Assembly (NCBI RefSeq): GCF_035046485.1
Contig: NC_085137.1
Coordinates: 17,575,346 to 17,639,345 of the forward strand
DNA length: 64,000 nucleotides
DNA from: Aedes albopictus
Taxonomy: Eukaryota > Arthropoda > Insecta > Diptera > Culicidae
Reading direction: 5' to 3'
This document shows positions 9,336 through 20,600 of this stretch, in pieces. The notes under the pieces were generated by a model. It made no database searches. It had not been told where the DNA came from and saw only the letters and a list, made by a program, of their open reading frames with translations. The translations under genes were made by a program, and so were the position numbers. Every line of letters starts with the position of its first letter. Positions within the stretch are counted from its first letter, which is position 1.

Positions 9336-10290
9336 TTAGCAATTTCGTGCCAGGTGGCCGTACTCAAGGCATTTGAAACACACGGTTGCTGAGAAATACT
9401 CAGCGGGCACACAGAACAGCGTATTTTGATCTTGCAAACTCTTGTTTCCGGCATCGATCGGTAGTTTAATCGATGCCGCCTTCGTGCCAGAAGATCCGTT
9501 TCTTATGCGGACGGTCATCCGGGCTTCTCTTAGCTCGCACTGCTCCTTCACGGCTAACCCAAATTCCTCCCCAGTTGTGACCTCGTCCAAGTCTTTGCAT
9601 AGGAGGGTTTGCTTCCGAACATAGGACCCTGACTTTGACCTTGTCGCCCATAGCTTTCTCGGTAAGCTCTTTGTAGGACTAGCTGCTGTCTTTTGGGTCC
9701 CTTTTTTACTCGAGTACCATTTCCCCATTGGGGGTGCATCAAATTTTTTGTACGTCTGCCTTCAGCTTCCTAAGGTCCGGATTGGTTCGCATGGTGCGCA
9801 AATTTCCCACGTACGTGTCGTGAGAGCTTCACCTTTATGTCCCCTCTAGATGAGCTATTGTCTTATGATTACCCTTTTCATTTGCCGACGACCTGCCATG
9901 GGGTATGGCCGTCTGCTACGACATTCTCTGGATGACGTACACCAGTAACGGGCACGTTCTTGAAGCCGCCGGGTCCAAAATATCCTGGCAATTTTCTAGG
10001 CCTCTTCGGCGTGAACTATAGTTTGCATCCTCTGGGGGACACCTCCCACCACGCTGTTTTCCTCCGCAGTTGTATTGGTGACTTGCCTTCTCGTTTCCGA
10101 AGTTTGACTTGCCTCACTGTCAGTCTTGGCAACTGAGAGCTACTTCTCAGCTTCTTCGGCTCTCTAGGCCCTATTCTTCTAATATTTAACTGCCGATCCA
10201 AGAGCCCCCTGGATCTTAATCGCCAACGCTTTGATGTCCTTATGCACGTTGCTCCTTTTGTCGACGTATTCGTGCAGCTCATCTACCAGC
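9336..10290 (-). pseudogene. R1-clade ORF1 (gag-like) fragment with CCHC zinc knuckle
   Basis: The minus-strand frame contains KSLPRKLWATRSKSGSYVRK, EVTTGEEFGLAVKEQCELRE, VRIRNGSSGTKAASIKLPID and ends in VCFKCLEYGHLARNC, a CX2CX4HX4C zinc knuckle. R1 ORF1 proteins end with such knuckles preceded by a similar Val/Arg-rich segment (VxIRxxxxGTQxAxIxLP). Upstream (to about 10,290) Arg/Glu/Lys-rich frames are compatible with the gag N-terminus. Several frame changes are needed, so it is a remnant. It is the most 5' recognisable part of the R1 copy. Confidence 0.7.
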
Positions 10291-11299
10291 TTTCCGGCTA
10301 CCTCTACCTTTGGTAGTTTTGGAACTCTCGATCATACGCTGTATGGGCCTGTCTTTAAACTACACACTTAAAACAGAATGCCGAAATCGGCTGTGCAAAT
10401 CTAAGTTTGTTAAAGTTCATTTGCTGAAATTTCGACTAAACGCTTGACGTTTAAAGTTTGATTATAGCGGCTCCCATGGGTGTTGTTATGAATAAACTTG
10501 ACTTTTTGCTAATATCCCAGTTAATTTGCGAGCCGAGCGCTCGGTTGTGCAACTCTCGGCAAAAGAATGGAAATTAGCCGAGCTCAACTGAGTGTATCAG
10601 ATGAGGAGTCTCCATTTGACCTTCTTTGCACTTTTGAGTGTTCCTTCGCAAAATTTCAGGCGTCCCTGCTTAACGAACTAGGGAACCTGTACAAATTGTT
10701 TGTGACCACATTTTGTGGATAACTCGCTTCCATTGCTACTCCAAGAGAGTTTCATTGTGGTTTTGTACCTACAACGCCCTCCATTGTGGTACTTATACCA
10801 TAGCTATTGCTTTGAAAGAAGCTTGTCCTCTGCGGACCGCAAGAGGTATTCCTGAATGGAACTCTGATCTGTTCAAGTTCAAAATATCTTCGGATAAACC
10901 ATTCTTTTGTATAGTTACAAATCTCTAGCTTCCGCTTGAGAATTATAGCTATATAATAGACTTAGTGGGCCCTAAAAAGCTCTGCTTAGTTTAAATCTCC
11001 AGGAGGAAATGTTTTGTCCTATTTTTCTCCAGAGGGATTTGAGTATTTCAAACATGTGTTGAACTCTTGTAGTTTTCTATGGGATATTTTCATGGCGTGA
11101 AATTACTCCACAGTTTTATCCCGAAAGGGTGCGTGCGTTGTATAAAGATGGAATGAGCTTCAGATTTATCTGGTTACCTCGTTCTTTCTGAAATGCTTGA
11201 GACGCATTCTCGATTATCACATCTGTGATGTTCGTCTGGCTGGCATGCCTATTCATGTGAACTCACATGCCTCCCAATTTGGGGTGTCCACAGTGACTG
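10291..11299. other. No gene seen
   Basis: About 1 kb with no recognisable coding or RNA gene. It may include the 5' flank of the R1 remnant. GAGCCGAGCGCTCGG (about 10,529) and TTAGCCGAGCTCAACTGAG (about 10,573) are short palindromic pieces that could be MITE debris. Confidence 0.3.
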
Positions 11300-11578
11300 G
11301 CCCATATAGCCGAGGCGGTAAACGCACGGGTATTCAGCATGACCATGCTGAGGGTGACGGGTTCGATTCCCGGTTGGTCCAGGATCTTTTCGTAAAGGAA
11401 ATTTCCTTGACTTCCTTGGGCATAGAGTATCTTCGTGCCTGCCACACGATATACGCATGCAAAATGGTCATTGGCAGAGGAAGCTCTCAGTTAATAACTG
11501 TGGAAGTGCTCATAGAACACTAAGCTGAGAAGCAGGCTTTGTCCCAGTGAGGACGTTACGCCAAGAAGAGAGAGAGAG
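11300..11578 (+). mobile_element. tRNA-derived SINE with 10-bp target duplication
   Basis: Flanked by ACAGTGACTG on both sides (11,290-11,299 and 11,579-11,588). The head is tRNA-like: ATAGCCGAGGCGGTAAACGC resembles an A box and GACGGGTTCGATTCCCGG contains a canonical B box; the arm TCAGC..GCTGA between them resembles an anticodon stem. The body (about 11,380-11,560) is tRNA-unrelated, and the copy ends in a GA-rich tail (AAGAGAGAGAGAG). The clear duplication makes it a well-preserved insertion transcribed by Pol III in origin. The family name is not certain. Confidence 0.85.
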
Positions 11579-11588
11579 ACAGTGACTG

Positions 11589-11948
11589 TTTTACACAAAA
11601 TTGTATATGATTTCAAGAAAGTACTCGCTCAAACGTAGGTTTTGCTTGGGTTATTTCTTGAATATTGAGGATGCTTTCGATGCCGTGCCTTTCAATGTCA
11701 TATTGAAAGTCGCATGACGTCACAAGTTACCTCCACTGAGCTATAGGCCCTCTTTACGCTTATGCGTTTTACAGTGTCCTTTTCAGGGCACTGATTAAAC
11801 CCGTTATGGTATGGGCTATGAGCTCTCGTTGCGCTTATGCGTTCATTCCCTTTTCTAGGGTACCCCTTCCTATTTCATCACCTTTCCCTTTCCTAATCCC
11901 ATTCCATCCCTTGTCCCATTCTCCCTCAGGTAAATGATGAAATAGGCT
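11589..11948. other. No gene seen
   Basis: Non-coding stretch with a pyrimidine-rich segment (about 11,870-11,930, CCTTTCCCTTTCCTAATCCC-like) and the near-repeat CGCTTATGCGTTT (about 11,757) and CGCTTATGCGTTC (about 11,831). No transposon ends identified. Confidence 0.3.
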
Positions 11949-12190
11949 TATATCGGCACCAACATTTCAAAAGGGCGTAACTGCATTTGGAAGTAATACC
12001 TTCTTTCAAAGCTGTAGGTCGTACTGCCTCCCTTACACTCAAACCACCGTGGTTGTCGGAAAGAGGAGAGTTTTTCCCATCTGGTACTTGTTGTGAAAAA
12101 CATGGAAATCATAACACATGATCCACAGCTTTAAAAGAAGGTGATGATTCCAAAAGCAGTTACGCCCTTTTGAAATGTTGGTGTCGATAT
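11949..12190. mobile_element. Palindromic MITE, about 240 bp
   Basis: The left arm TATCGGCACCAACATTTCAA, with AAGGGCGTAACTGCATTTGG, is matched in inverse by CAGTTACGCCCTTTTGAAAT, then GTTGGTGTCGATATGT on the right. Inner arms (TTCTTTCAAAGCTGT and ACAGCTTTAAAAGAA) also pair. The arms are about 80 bp with few mismatches around a loop of about 80 bp. No coding capacity. Target duplication unclear. Confidence 0.75.
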
Positions 12191-12848
12191 GTATGGCGAT
12201 GGCACAAATGTCCCAAATGGAGGATAACGTGCCTCTGGAGCCGGCCTTCTGATACCTGATACCTGAGTGTGTACGCATACTCTGTGGGAGGAGTGATCTC
12301 TTGGTTGTGTATAAAACAGGGAGGACAAGCGAGGGTTGCTCACGTTCCTTTCATGGATGGAGTTCGTGCCCAATAAACGTATTCGGAGGCCTGCCAAGGT
12401 TTTTCCGAGACGGAGTCAAACGTACCATTAGCCCTCTCGCCGTTCCAAGTAGGTGTCACCCTTCTATACTCAAGGAGTAGAATGGCACGAATACCAGCCC
12501 ATCGTCGCCATCCAATCCATATTCCGTAACTTGTCCGCTTTTTCTTTCAGTTAACCAGAATGCCATAATCAGGATGTTACTGGCTTCGATCCTGATGTGC
12601 CGGTTGGCACTCTGGGTTATTGGGCCAAGGCACTTTGGAAACGGTACCAGGTCGATTGTACAGAGTTGCTAGCAGATGTGTTGGTTTTTATGGGGCTTGC
12701 ATCAGAGCCCAGTGTTGAATTCCCGACACATACTCTGCTTGAGCTGTCTGGAAACCAGAAGCTCGGTCCCCGACGGATGTATGAACGGTTTCGATTAGGA
12801 AAGACCTCCAGCTTCCACCCGACTTGCAGTCTTGTGTATTATTTATTA
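12191..12848. other. No gene seen
   Basis: No protein or RNA gene recognised. The duplicated GATACCTGATACCTGA near 12,250 is the only local repeat. The sequence is fairly GC-balanced and could be unique DNA or an old element lacking diagnostic ends. Confidence 0.3.
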
Positions 12849-13515
12849 GACTGGGTCAACAAAGTCGATTTTTTGGAACAAAGCTTTTTCGATTCCTTTT
12901 GGCGTCCAAAACAACTGTGCAAAATTTGGGATCGATTGTTTGCGTCCCCGTATTCCGCATTGCGATTGAAATTTGTATGGAATTTAGAATGGGAAAACGT
13001 GCTTTTTTGCATTTTTCTCCTAAATTGATTTTTTTCGTCTAAAACGATCTAACTAATTACGTTGAAGTATAGCCTAGGATATGACGAAAAACTTGTGAAA
13101 AAGTTATAACGTGCAGATTGCTCGGTGGTGCTTAACATTTAACATGGAAAGGAATATCAACAATAATAAAATCTTAATTTTTGGCCCAATTTACCAAGCG
13201 AATAACTTTTTTTGCAAGCGTCGGATCACTTTGCGGTCTTCGGCAAAGTTTTTCGGCATATCCTAGACTATACATTAACGTCATAAGTTACATGATATCA
13301 GACAAAAGAACTCAACTTATGAGTAAAATGCAAAAAAGTACGTTTTCCCATACTAACTTCCATACAAATTTCAATCGCAATGCGGAATACGGGGACGCAA
13401 TCAATCGCTTCCAAATTTTGCACAGTCGTTTTGGTCGCCAATACAGATTGAAAAAGCTTTGTTCCGGGATGATGCGATCAAATTTAAAGTTTCTCCATAC
13501 AACGTTGAGGAGACA
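12849..13515. mobile_element. Large palindromic MITE (GGGTCAAC family), copy 1
   Basis: It starts TA|GACTGGGTCAACAAAG and folds back on itself: ATTGCGATTGAAATTTGTAT (about 12,958) is matched in inverse by ACAAATTTCAATCGCAATGC (about 13,364), and GAAAACGTGC by GTACGTTTTC. The loop holds AAGTTATAACGTGCAGATTG and CCGAATAAC-type sequence. The right terminus is diverged. A better preserved copy lies at 31,095-31,788, which defines the ends. Non-coding. Confidence 0.75.
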
Positions 13516-14140
13516 ACTACGATATAAATGTGTTGGAAATGCAAGGGATGTAATTATTCAATAAACCTAATTATTAAAAAAGATACTCATAATCTCAAAT
13601 TCAGATAAATTTCTTGCGAGAAAGGCAACATGAATATTGAAGAGATGGATATTATTTTAGATAAAAATTCAACCTACAAGTCATACAGTAAGCAATAAAC
13701 ATATTATTTAAAAAAAGATTGCTTGAATTCCGGGATTAAATACAATCATAAATTATTGAGAAAATGATATCTTTAAACGCACCAAAACTGGTACAAATCT
13801 CCAAGGGAATTATTTATTTGGATTCAATTTTTACTAACAGTTTTCAGACTTATCCAAAACCCCATCTTTCATAATATGAGCACAAATTATTATACTGAAT
13901 AAGATTTGCAATAACCCCATAGAAATACACAAAATATTGCGATGATTTACAGAAGTGCAAAAAACCGATGGTACGGAGAGAATAGAGACCACCGGTGCGC
14001 AAAGGCGACCGATCATTATTTTACTCACATGGAAACGAACGGCCGGTGCGAAAATGGGTTGATAACGAAATTAAAAATCGTTAACGACGTGCTGTTGCGT
14101 GTGTAGTATTAAGCCCACGGGTGGGCTTGGTCTTAAAAAA
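13516..14140. other. No gene seen
   Basis: AT-rich, non-coding. Near 14,110 a short hairpin AAGCCCACGGGTGGGCTT is present. No element boundaries recognised. Confidence 0.3.
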
Positions 14141-14470
14141 TGGTGACTAAAACATCCTAAATGGCGGCTCCAAATCCAAGATGGCGGCCTTAAATCAAAT
14201 ATGGCGGCGTTTCAAGGAGTTTCAGGCTTGGGCTATAAAATATACAAGCAATATGGCTATATTTGAAATATGAAAGATGTCCGGAGCCAAAAAAAAATCA
14301 CCAGAATATCCCAGATGGTGACCTGAAATCCAAAATTGTGGCCCAAAATGCAGGATGATGGCATTTTTAAGGAGTATTAGGCTTTGAAGCCATGCTGTAT
14401 GCGTATATTTGGTGTGGTGAAGATGTCGGAAGTAAACGTATGCAACGATTTTGAGCACTTTTGGTTATAA
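14141..14470 (-). repeat. AAGATGGCGGC repeat block, opposite orientation to 1-720
   Basis: The plus strand carries AAATGGCGGCTCCAAATCCA, then AAGATGGCGGCCTTAAAT, ATATGGCGGCG, CCCAGATGGTGACCTG and AGGATGATGGCATTT, with GGAGTTTCAGGCTTGGGC and GGAGTATTAGGCTTTGAAGC as a second repeated component, plus CATACGC-type segments. These are the inverse of the units at 1-720. Three perfect ATGGCGGC cores lie within 60 bp (14,160-14,215). Non-coding. Confidence 0.6.
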
Positions 14471-14559
14471 CTCAGTCAATTTCTAATCAATTGACTTGAT
14501 GTTTTGAACATGGCTAGATAGTGTGCGTATCTCACCGTTATAGCGCCTCTCTGCCCAAA

Positions 14560-17170
14560 TAGTCACATACCCTATTATTCCAGGTGTTTGTTCAGATATG
14601 TTCCTAGCTTATCCTTAAAAAACAATTCCTGTAGAAATTCCTAAACAGATTGAAGAGTAGTTTCTCTAGCGATATTTCATCAAAGATTCGTTCAGAAATT
14701 CAGTCATTCATTTCAGTCATTCCTTAAGAAATTCTTACAGCTTATTTTCCAGAGGTTTCTGTGGGTATTCATCCCAAAATTTATGCACCGATTTCTTCAG
14801 TAATTCAGATTTTGTTTTGCAGGAAGGCTTTCTAAATTTAAAAAAAAAAAAGTTCCTTGAAAAATTGCTTCTGGAATTTCTCTGCAAACTCACCTTTCAT
14901 CTTTCTTTAGAAATTCATTTAGAAAATTCTCAGGAGATTCTTCCAGATGTTTCTTCCAAGGGTTTCCCAAAAGATTCTCCTCCTGGGGTTGCATCATATA
15001 CTTTTCCAGAAGTTATCGGAAATCAATTGAGAATTTTATTTGTTGATGTTTCTCCACGAATATCTTAAGATTCTTCTTGTTATTACTGTAGAATATTCTC
15101 CGGTTTTCCAGGCCTTTCTTCGGAGATTCCTTAGAAACATTCAGTTTCTTTAGAAATTTCATTTGGTATTCCTCCAAGAATTCTTTAAGATTTGTTTTAG
15201 ACTTCTGCTGCTAAATTTTCTTCCAAAAATTCCTCTAGGCTCTATGGGTTACTTCAGAAATCTACCAGTCATTTTCGTTCACAAATTTCTTCCGAGAATT
15301 CCTCCAAAAGTATCTCCGGGAGTTCTTCCAAGAATTGCTTCCGAAAATCCTCCAGAAATTTCTTCAGAAATTGATTGAGATTGTTTTTTTTTTTAACTGC
15401 ATCCAGTACTTTTGACTGTAATTTTTGCACCATTTTCTGTAAAATTATTTTTTTTTTCCAAGGATTCTTTCAGGATATACCAACATGTCTTCTTGGAATC
15501 TCCAGAGATGACTTTAGTAATTGCTTCAGGGAACCCTTGAAGAATTTCTCCAGTACTTGTTATGTAACTTCATAAACTACTATAAAACTATAAAATCCGT
15601 TGAGGAATCTCAGGAGATATTTCTGAAGGAACCGCAACAGATATTCCAAAAAGAAACCTTCTAGAGAGTTGATTAGTTATTCCTGACGAAATTTTTAAGA
15701 GACTCATGGAGAAACCCTTGAAAGAATTTCTAAAAGAACCGCGTTTCTGTAAAAAAATCAAATATATTGTTTGGAGAAATATCTTGCTGATGTTCATGCA
15801 GAACCATTGGAGGAGCCTCAGGAGACATTTCTGAAGACATTTCTTAAAAAAACTTCCAGAAAAAATCCATTGAGGAATTTATGAAGTATTGCTTAGAGGA
15901 TTTTTGTAATGATTGAATTCTAATAATTTATTATTAAACTAGCTGTCCCCGGCAAACTTTGTCTTGACTACTGCGTTTTTTGAGGTTTTAAGTCCCAAGC
16001 CAAGTTCACGTCCTCGTTCAAAATGTATGAAAACCCGATTTTCAAAAACTCTCAATTTTTTCATGTTTTTTGCCTCATAAACCTTCATTGGGTGAAAACT
16101 AACAGAACAAAACTTAGACGACCTAAATCTGACCATCCGTTTGCAATTTATGCGCGGTCCCACGTATACCGCTGCATTTTTATATAGATAGATATTCTAA
16201 AAAAATCGTGCTCTCATCAAAACATAAGGACGATATTCTGAATCAATTCATGGAGGAATTCTTTAGCGTTAGGGAGTATCGGGAGAAACACTAAACTTCT
16301 ACAAAGATTCATAGAAAAATCTCATGAGAAATTTCAAAAGAGATTTTTATAGAAGTTTCCATACATTATTTCTTAAAAAATATCTAAATTTCTTAACGAA
16401 TCCGAGCAAAAATGTTCAAAGGTATTCTTGAAAGAAATCCATGTATTTATTCCTGTAGGAACTTCTGAATGAATCTCTGTATGAATTTCTGCATGAATCT
16501 TTGGATGAATACCTGCTGAAATCACTGAAAAATCATGAAAGTACTTGTGAAGGAATTCCTAGAGACATTGTTGCGAGTATTTTCAATGGAATCCCTGGAG
16601 AAATTCCAGAAGTCAGCCATTCGTAAAAAATCTGTACGTATTACTGAAGTAATCCCAGGAAGATGTTTTTAAGAAACCACTGGAGGGAAAGAAATACTGA
16701 AGGAAGTCGTACAGGTATATCTAAGAATTCTTGAAAAAGAAAATCTGAAAAGATTCTTGGAGATTCGAAGGAAGCCTTGAAGAAACTTGTTGATGAATCC
16801 CCTACAGAATTAAAGAAAGAATTCCTGAAAGAATTCGTGTGCTTTTTTTCATTATAAGGAAATTTCTGGAGTTATTTTGGTGGAATTAAGTTTAAAAAGT
16901 ACAATTTTTGCATGACGTCTTTTATGGACTTCAATGAATCGCTGTAGCCATTTTAGAAGGTTTGCTGTAGAAATTATTTAAAAATTTTAAGGACGTACTT
17001 AAGACATCCAGAAGTATTTCTTAAGTAATATTTGTATGATGAGTTGAAAAAATCCCTGGAGAAATTTCTAAACGAATTCTACATTCTTGATTTTCTGAAA
17101 ATAAAAGAAGAATCTCTGAATGAATGTCTGAAATCCCTAGATGATTCCTTTGATTTGAGAGGCTGTATGT
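14560..17170. repeat. Degenerate GAATTCCTCCAGAAAT-type minisatellite tract
   Basis: Nearly the whole stretch is a decayed short repeat whose units resemble TTCCTCCAGGAATTCCTTCAGAAATT or the complement AATTTCTGAAGGAATCCTGG, about 24-30 bp per unit. Orientation switches within the tract. The unit is partly self-complementary (GGAATTCC core). Long open frames over it are by-products of the repeat. A short RTE-like element is inserted at 15,938-16,194. Confidence 0.75.
15938..16194 (+). mobile_element. Short RTE-like retroposon, complete copy
   Basis: Begins CTAGCTGTCCCCGGCAAACT, continues through CAAAAACTCTCAATTTTT, CATAAACCTTCATTGGGTGA and ATGCGCGGTCCCACGTATAC, and ends GCATTTTTATATAGATAGAT. 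The second copy in the window (23,929-24,089 plus 30,261-30,376) has the same boundaries. CTAGCTG(T/A)CCCCGGCAAACT starts with ATAGAT microsatellite tails resemble 3' ends or SINE derivatives of RTE-clade LINEs; that placement is inference. A 75-residue open frame across it is not conserved in the other copy. Confidence 0.6.
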
Positions 17171-17467
17171 CAAGCCATCTTTTATAAGAAACTTTAATAT
17201 TACTCATTTGAAAAGGAATTAATAACCGTTTATCATTCAGTGTTGAAAATCTTTCATGCGAGATCCACTATAAAGATCACAACGCCATAAAATGCTCATC
17301 TCACAGTTGCATTCAACATTCTTTCTCACCTAGTTACCGGTTCTCACTCTACATATACTCACTCCAGTTGTTTTCACGCTCGCATCTCACTCAAGCGATA
17401 ACATTCTTCTCTCTCACCAGAACCGGCATCTCACAACCAGCCAAGCCATCCATAACAACAAACTCAC
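17171..17467. other. Intron sequence 3' of ABCG exon at 17,468
   Basis: Non-repetitive, pyrimidine-rich sequence following the exon donor. I looked for the last ABCG exon (final membrane helices) here and to the left and did not find it. TCTCACTCTACATATACTCACTCC-like CT-rich runs are present. Confidence 0.35.
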
Positions 17468-17623
17468 CTTAATCGAGAGCGACGCCCCGATGAAGAAGCC
17501 CCAGGCCTGCGCCGAAATGGATCCCGCAACGCAAAACAGCGCAAACAGCACGAACCGGTCGAAGGTGTAGTAGTTGCCGGTCAGATGGTAGCTTATCACC
17601 ACGTAGATCAGCGAGCAGGCGAT
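17468..17623 (-). CDS. ABCG exon, helices 4-5
   Basis: A 156-bp exon after acceptor [27 protein letters not shown], then [32 protein letters not shown], donor GTGAGT. Hydrophobic segments with the SxxAQxxGxxIGAxxS motif match the fourth and fifth ABCG helices. The following part (extracellular loop and last helix, roughly 100-150 residues) is absent from the window. Confidence 0.94.
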
Positions 17624-20600
17624 CTGCGGACGGAACAAGAGCAGTTAGGTAGGTATAGATGAATGAATGACTGTGGAATAATTGCTGAGTGAGTAATGGA
17701 AGGCGGGCAAACAAGTTTCGGGGATGTCGCCGCCGGTCGATTGGTATCTACGATTTCGGCGGAGGTGTTCAAGAGAGGTTGTTTTCTATTTGCCTTTGCC
17801 TTATTTGAAGCGAGAAAGCGTGAGTCTCTTGAAGTTCTTGAGTTGAAGTTCATGGGTAAATATTTGAGTTTGACAGTCATCGTATGTTTTGGGGTAAACA
17901 GACGAGCCCCCGGTCCGAGTTGACGTTGACATGTTGTTCAACAGGTTGTTGAACATGTTTGGCTAACTTCCTGATGTAAATACCAACCTGTACTGGAACT
18001 TCGATGATCAATATGGAAAGAAAGTAGGGTCCTAGTTTGTACCATCGGTTGAAATGCTCCCGGGTTAGTGATTCCATTTCAAGTTGGACTGAAATTCAGA
18101 TCATATCATTAGAATATCTATGACAAAATACTAAACACATCAAAGCTTACATGATAGAACAACAGCCATTTTCCCGGTGTAGACCAACATCAGCATGGAG
18201 CCGTACAGGTAGACGTAGTTGGCAAGGACTTGATTGGCATTTGGTCCGACGCCTTGGTAGATGTATCCAAATAGAGTGGCGACGGAGGCATGTGCGATCA
18301 GTCGAATCCCCAGCAGGTACTGAAACGTAACAAAAAATACACTAATTTCAATAAACTATCAAACAAAAAAGATTAATTGTTTCAACCAATGCAAACATCA
18401 CACGCAAAGAACCCCCCCACTGACTGCCGGCGGGGAACCGGTTCCGGAAAAAGAAATAAAGTTACCTGCCAATCAGATTTCAACATATTTTTCATCTATC
18501 CTACTGAATATGGATGGAGAACTGTCTGAGCCTGAGAGCAGAGTGCGAAACGTTTCTCCGCGCAAAACCGGTTACCGCGTGGTGGCAGTGTGGCAGTTGA
18601 TGGGATAATTATTAGAATTAGAGTCAATGTGAGCCGGGAAGATTGAACAGTTCGGCGGATTGAAAGGCTGAACTTGCTGGACGACGGGTGATGCGAAGAG
18701 TAACATGTTGTTGTTAGGTGTTCTTTATGGCTGTTGGCGATATAGTCTCGTGCAGGCCAGCTTGATGCTGACTACGTAACAGGGGATGCTGGGCACGAGA
18801 TAAACTAGTATATTGAAGCGGTGTCTGAGCGGGCAGAAGGTCATGATTTTAGAAATGAAGGTTTTCGGAATGGATCCGGTAATGGGGGTACCTGTAGGTC
18901 ATAACGTCTTAAGGCTTGATGACGCATAATCTTCCAATTGGAGTCTCAGTGGAAATATGAAGTGGAACTTTGGCGCAATAAAGAAAGATCTAGTTGGATG
19001 TGCTCCCTGTTAAAATTTTTAAAACATTATCTAGCAGAATCATGGGATTCTAGCAGAATTCGTGTGAATTTTATTAAAGTTTCGGTGCGGTTCGCGGGGG
19101 TTCTTTTGGGCTTCTAATAAGAAATTCAATGATGTTCCAGAGAAGTTTTAAAGCTTTTCAAGGGATTTCATAAGGGCTCCGAGAGATTCAGGAAGATTTA
19201 AAGAGCTTTCAAGGGATTTGCAGGAGATTTTCAGAGGGTTTTCAAGCCTTTGAAGGCTTTTAGGTTAAAACAGGGACAGCATCTCATAATACCCCCTCAA
19301 ACACTTCTGAAACACCATAGAATGTTCCTGAAACCCCGTGAAACTCCCTGGAACGCCCCATGAAACCGTCTGAAATAGCACTCTAACGTCCATGAAATCC
19401 TTTGAACTCTCTAGAACGCTCCTAAAATCCCTTGGAACACATCTGGACCGCCTCTGAAACACTCTGAAACTACATGGAGAGCCCATGAAACCACCAGAGA
19501 CTCCTTAAACAGCAAAGGCGGCACGCTTTTGAAACCCCTCGAAACACCTCTGAAACCCCTTGAAACTTCATGGTGCGCCTCTGAAACCCTGTTGAACATC
19601 GCAGGAACGTCTTTGAACACATCTGAAGCCCCATAAAACATCCCTGAAATCCCTTAAGACCCTAAGAAACGCCCCTGAAATGACCCTAAAACCTCTAAAA
19701 TCCCCTGAAACCCCATGGTACACCCCTGAAACTCCAATTGAACCTTCTGAAACCTCCTTGAATCCATGGGATCCCCTGAAAGACCCTTATGCCCTTTGAA
19801 AATCCTTGGAACGCTCTTAAAACTCCCCTGAAACTCCATGGAACGCCCATGAAGTTCCCGGTGACCTCCTGGAATACCCATGGAATGCCCCTTAAACCCC
19901 CTAAAATCCCATGGTATGCTGATGAAGGCTCCTAAGATCTCCTGGAACACACCTGAAAGGCCTCTTAAACTCCCTAAGTCAATGGAAAAGCCTTAGAACA
20001 CCCTTGAGACCACTAAAACAATCCCTGATCATTCGCAACACCCCAGAAACGCTCCTGGAACCCCTTGAAGCCTCTTGGTACGTCTTAGAAGCCTCCTGCA
20101 ACCTCTGGAAACTTAAACTTAAAAAAAATGGCAGTCTTGCTAACAGTTTGGATTGTGCTGGTAGTCAACGATTCGATCGTTTATGCCAGAGGTTCCCAAA
20201 CTTTTTGCTACCACGGCGCCTTTTAAAATTTTCAAAAATGTCGTGGCGCGCCAACAGCACGAATATGGAACGAAATATGGAATTCAGCTTTATTTGTAGG
20301 AAGATGGAGGTATAAAATGTATATAACAAATAAACAACTAAAAAAAACTCATTATTGAAAACATATTTGATCTAGAGTTACTTAAGTATTTTCGGCCGTT
20401 TTGTTCCCTTGGTAATGTTTTTTTTAAACCTAAAAAACTCAAAACCGGCCTCAAGTCTTTCCCAATCAAGCTGAATGATATGACCAAGTTTCAGGCAATT
20501 TGACCGACAAAAACCCCTCATGACGAAAAAAACAAAGCTGCCGATAATACCCTTTGTCACCCTATTTAAAAACAATGCATAATTTATCAACCCTCCCCTC

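Noticed and set aside
15939..16163. 75-residue frame on the minus strand over the RTE-like element
   Set aside because: Not kept in the second copy of the element, so it is chance.
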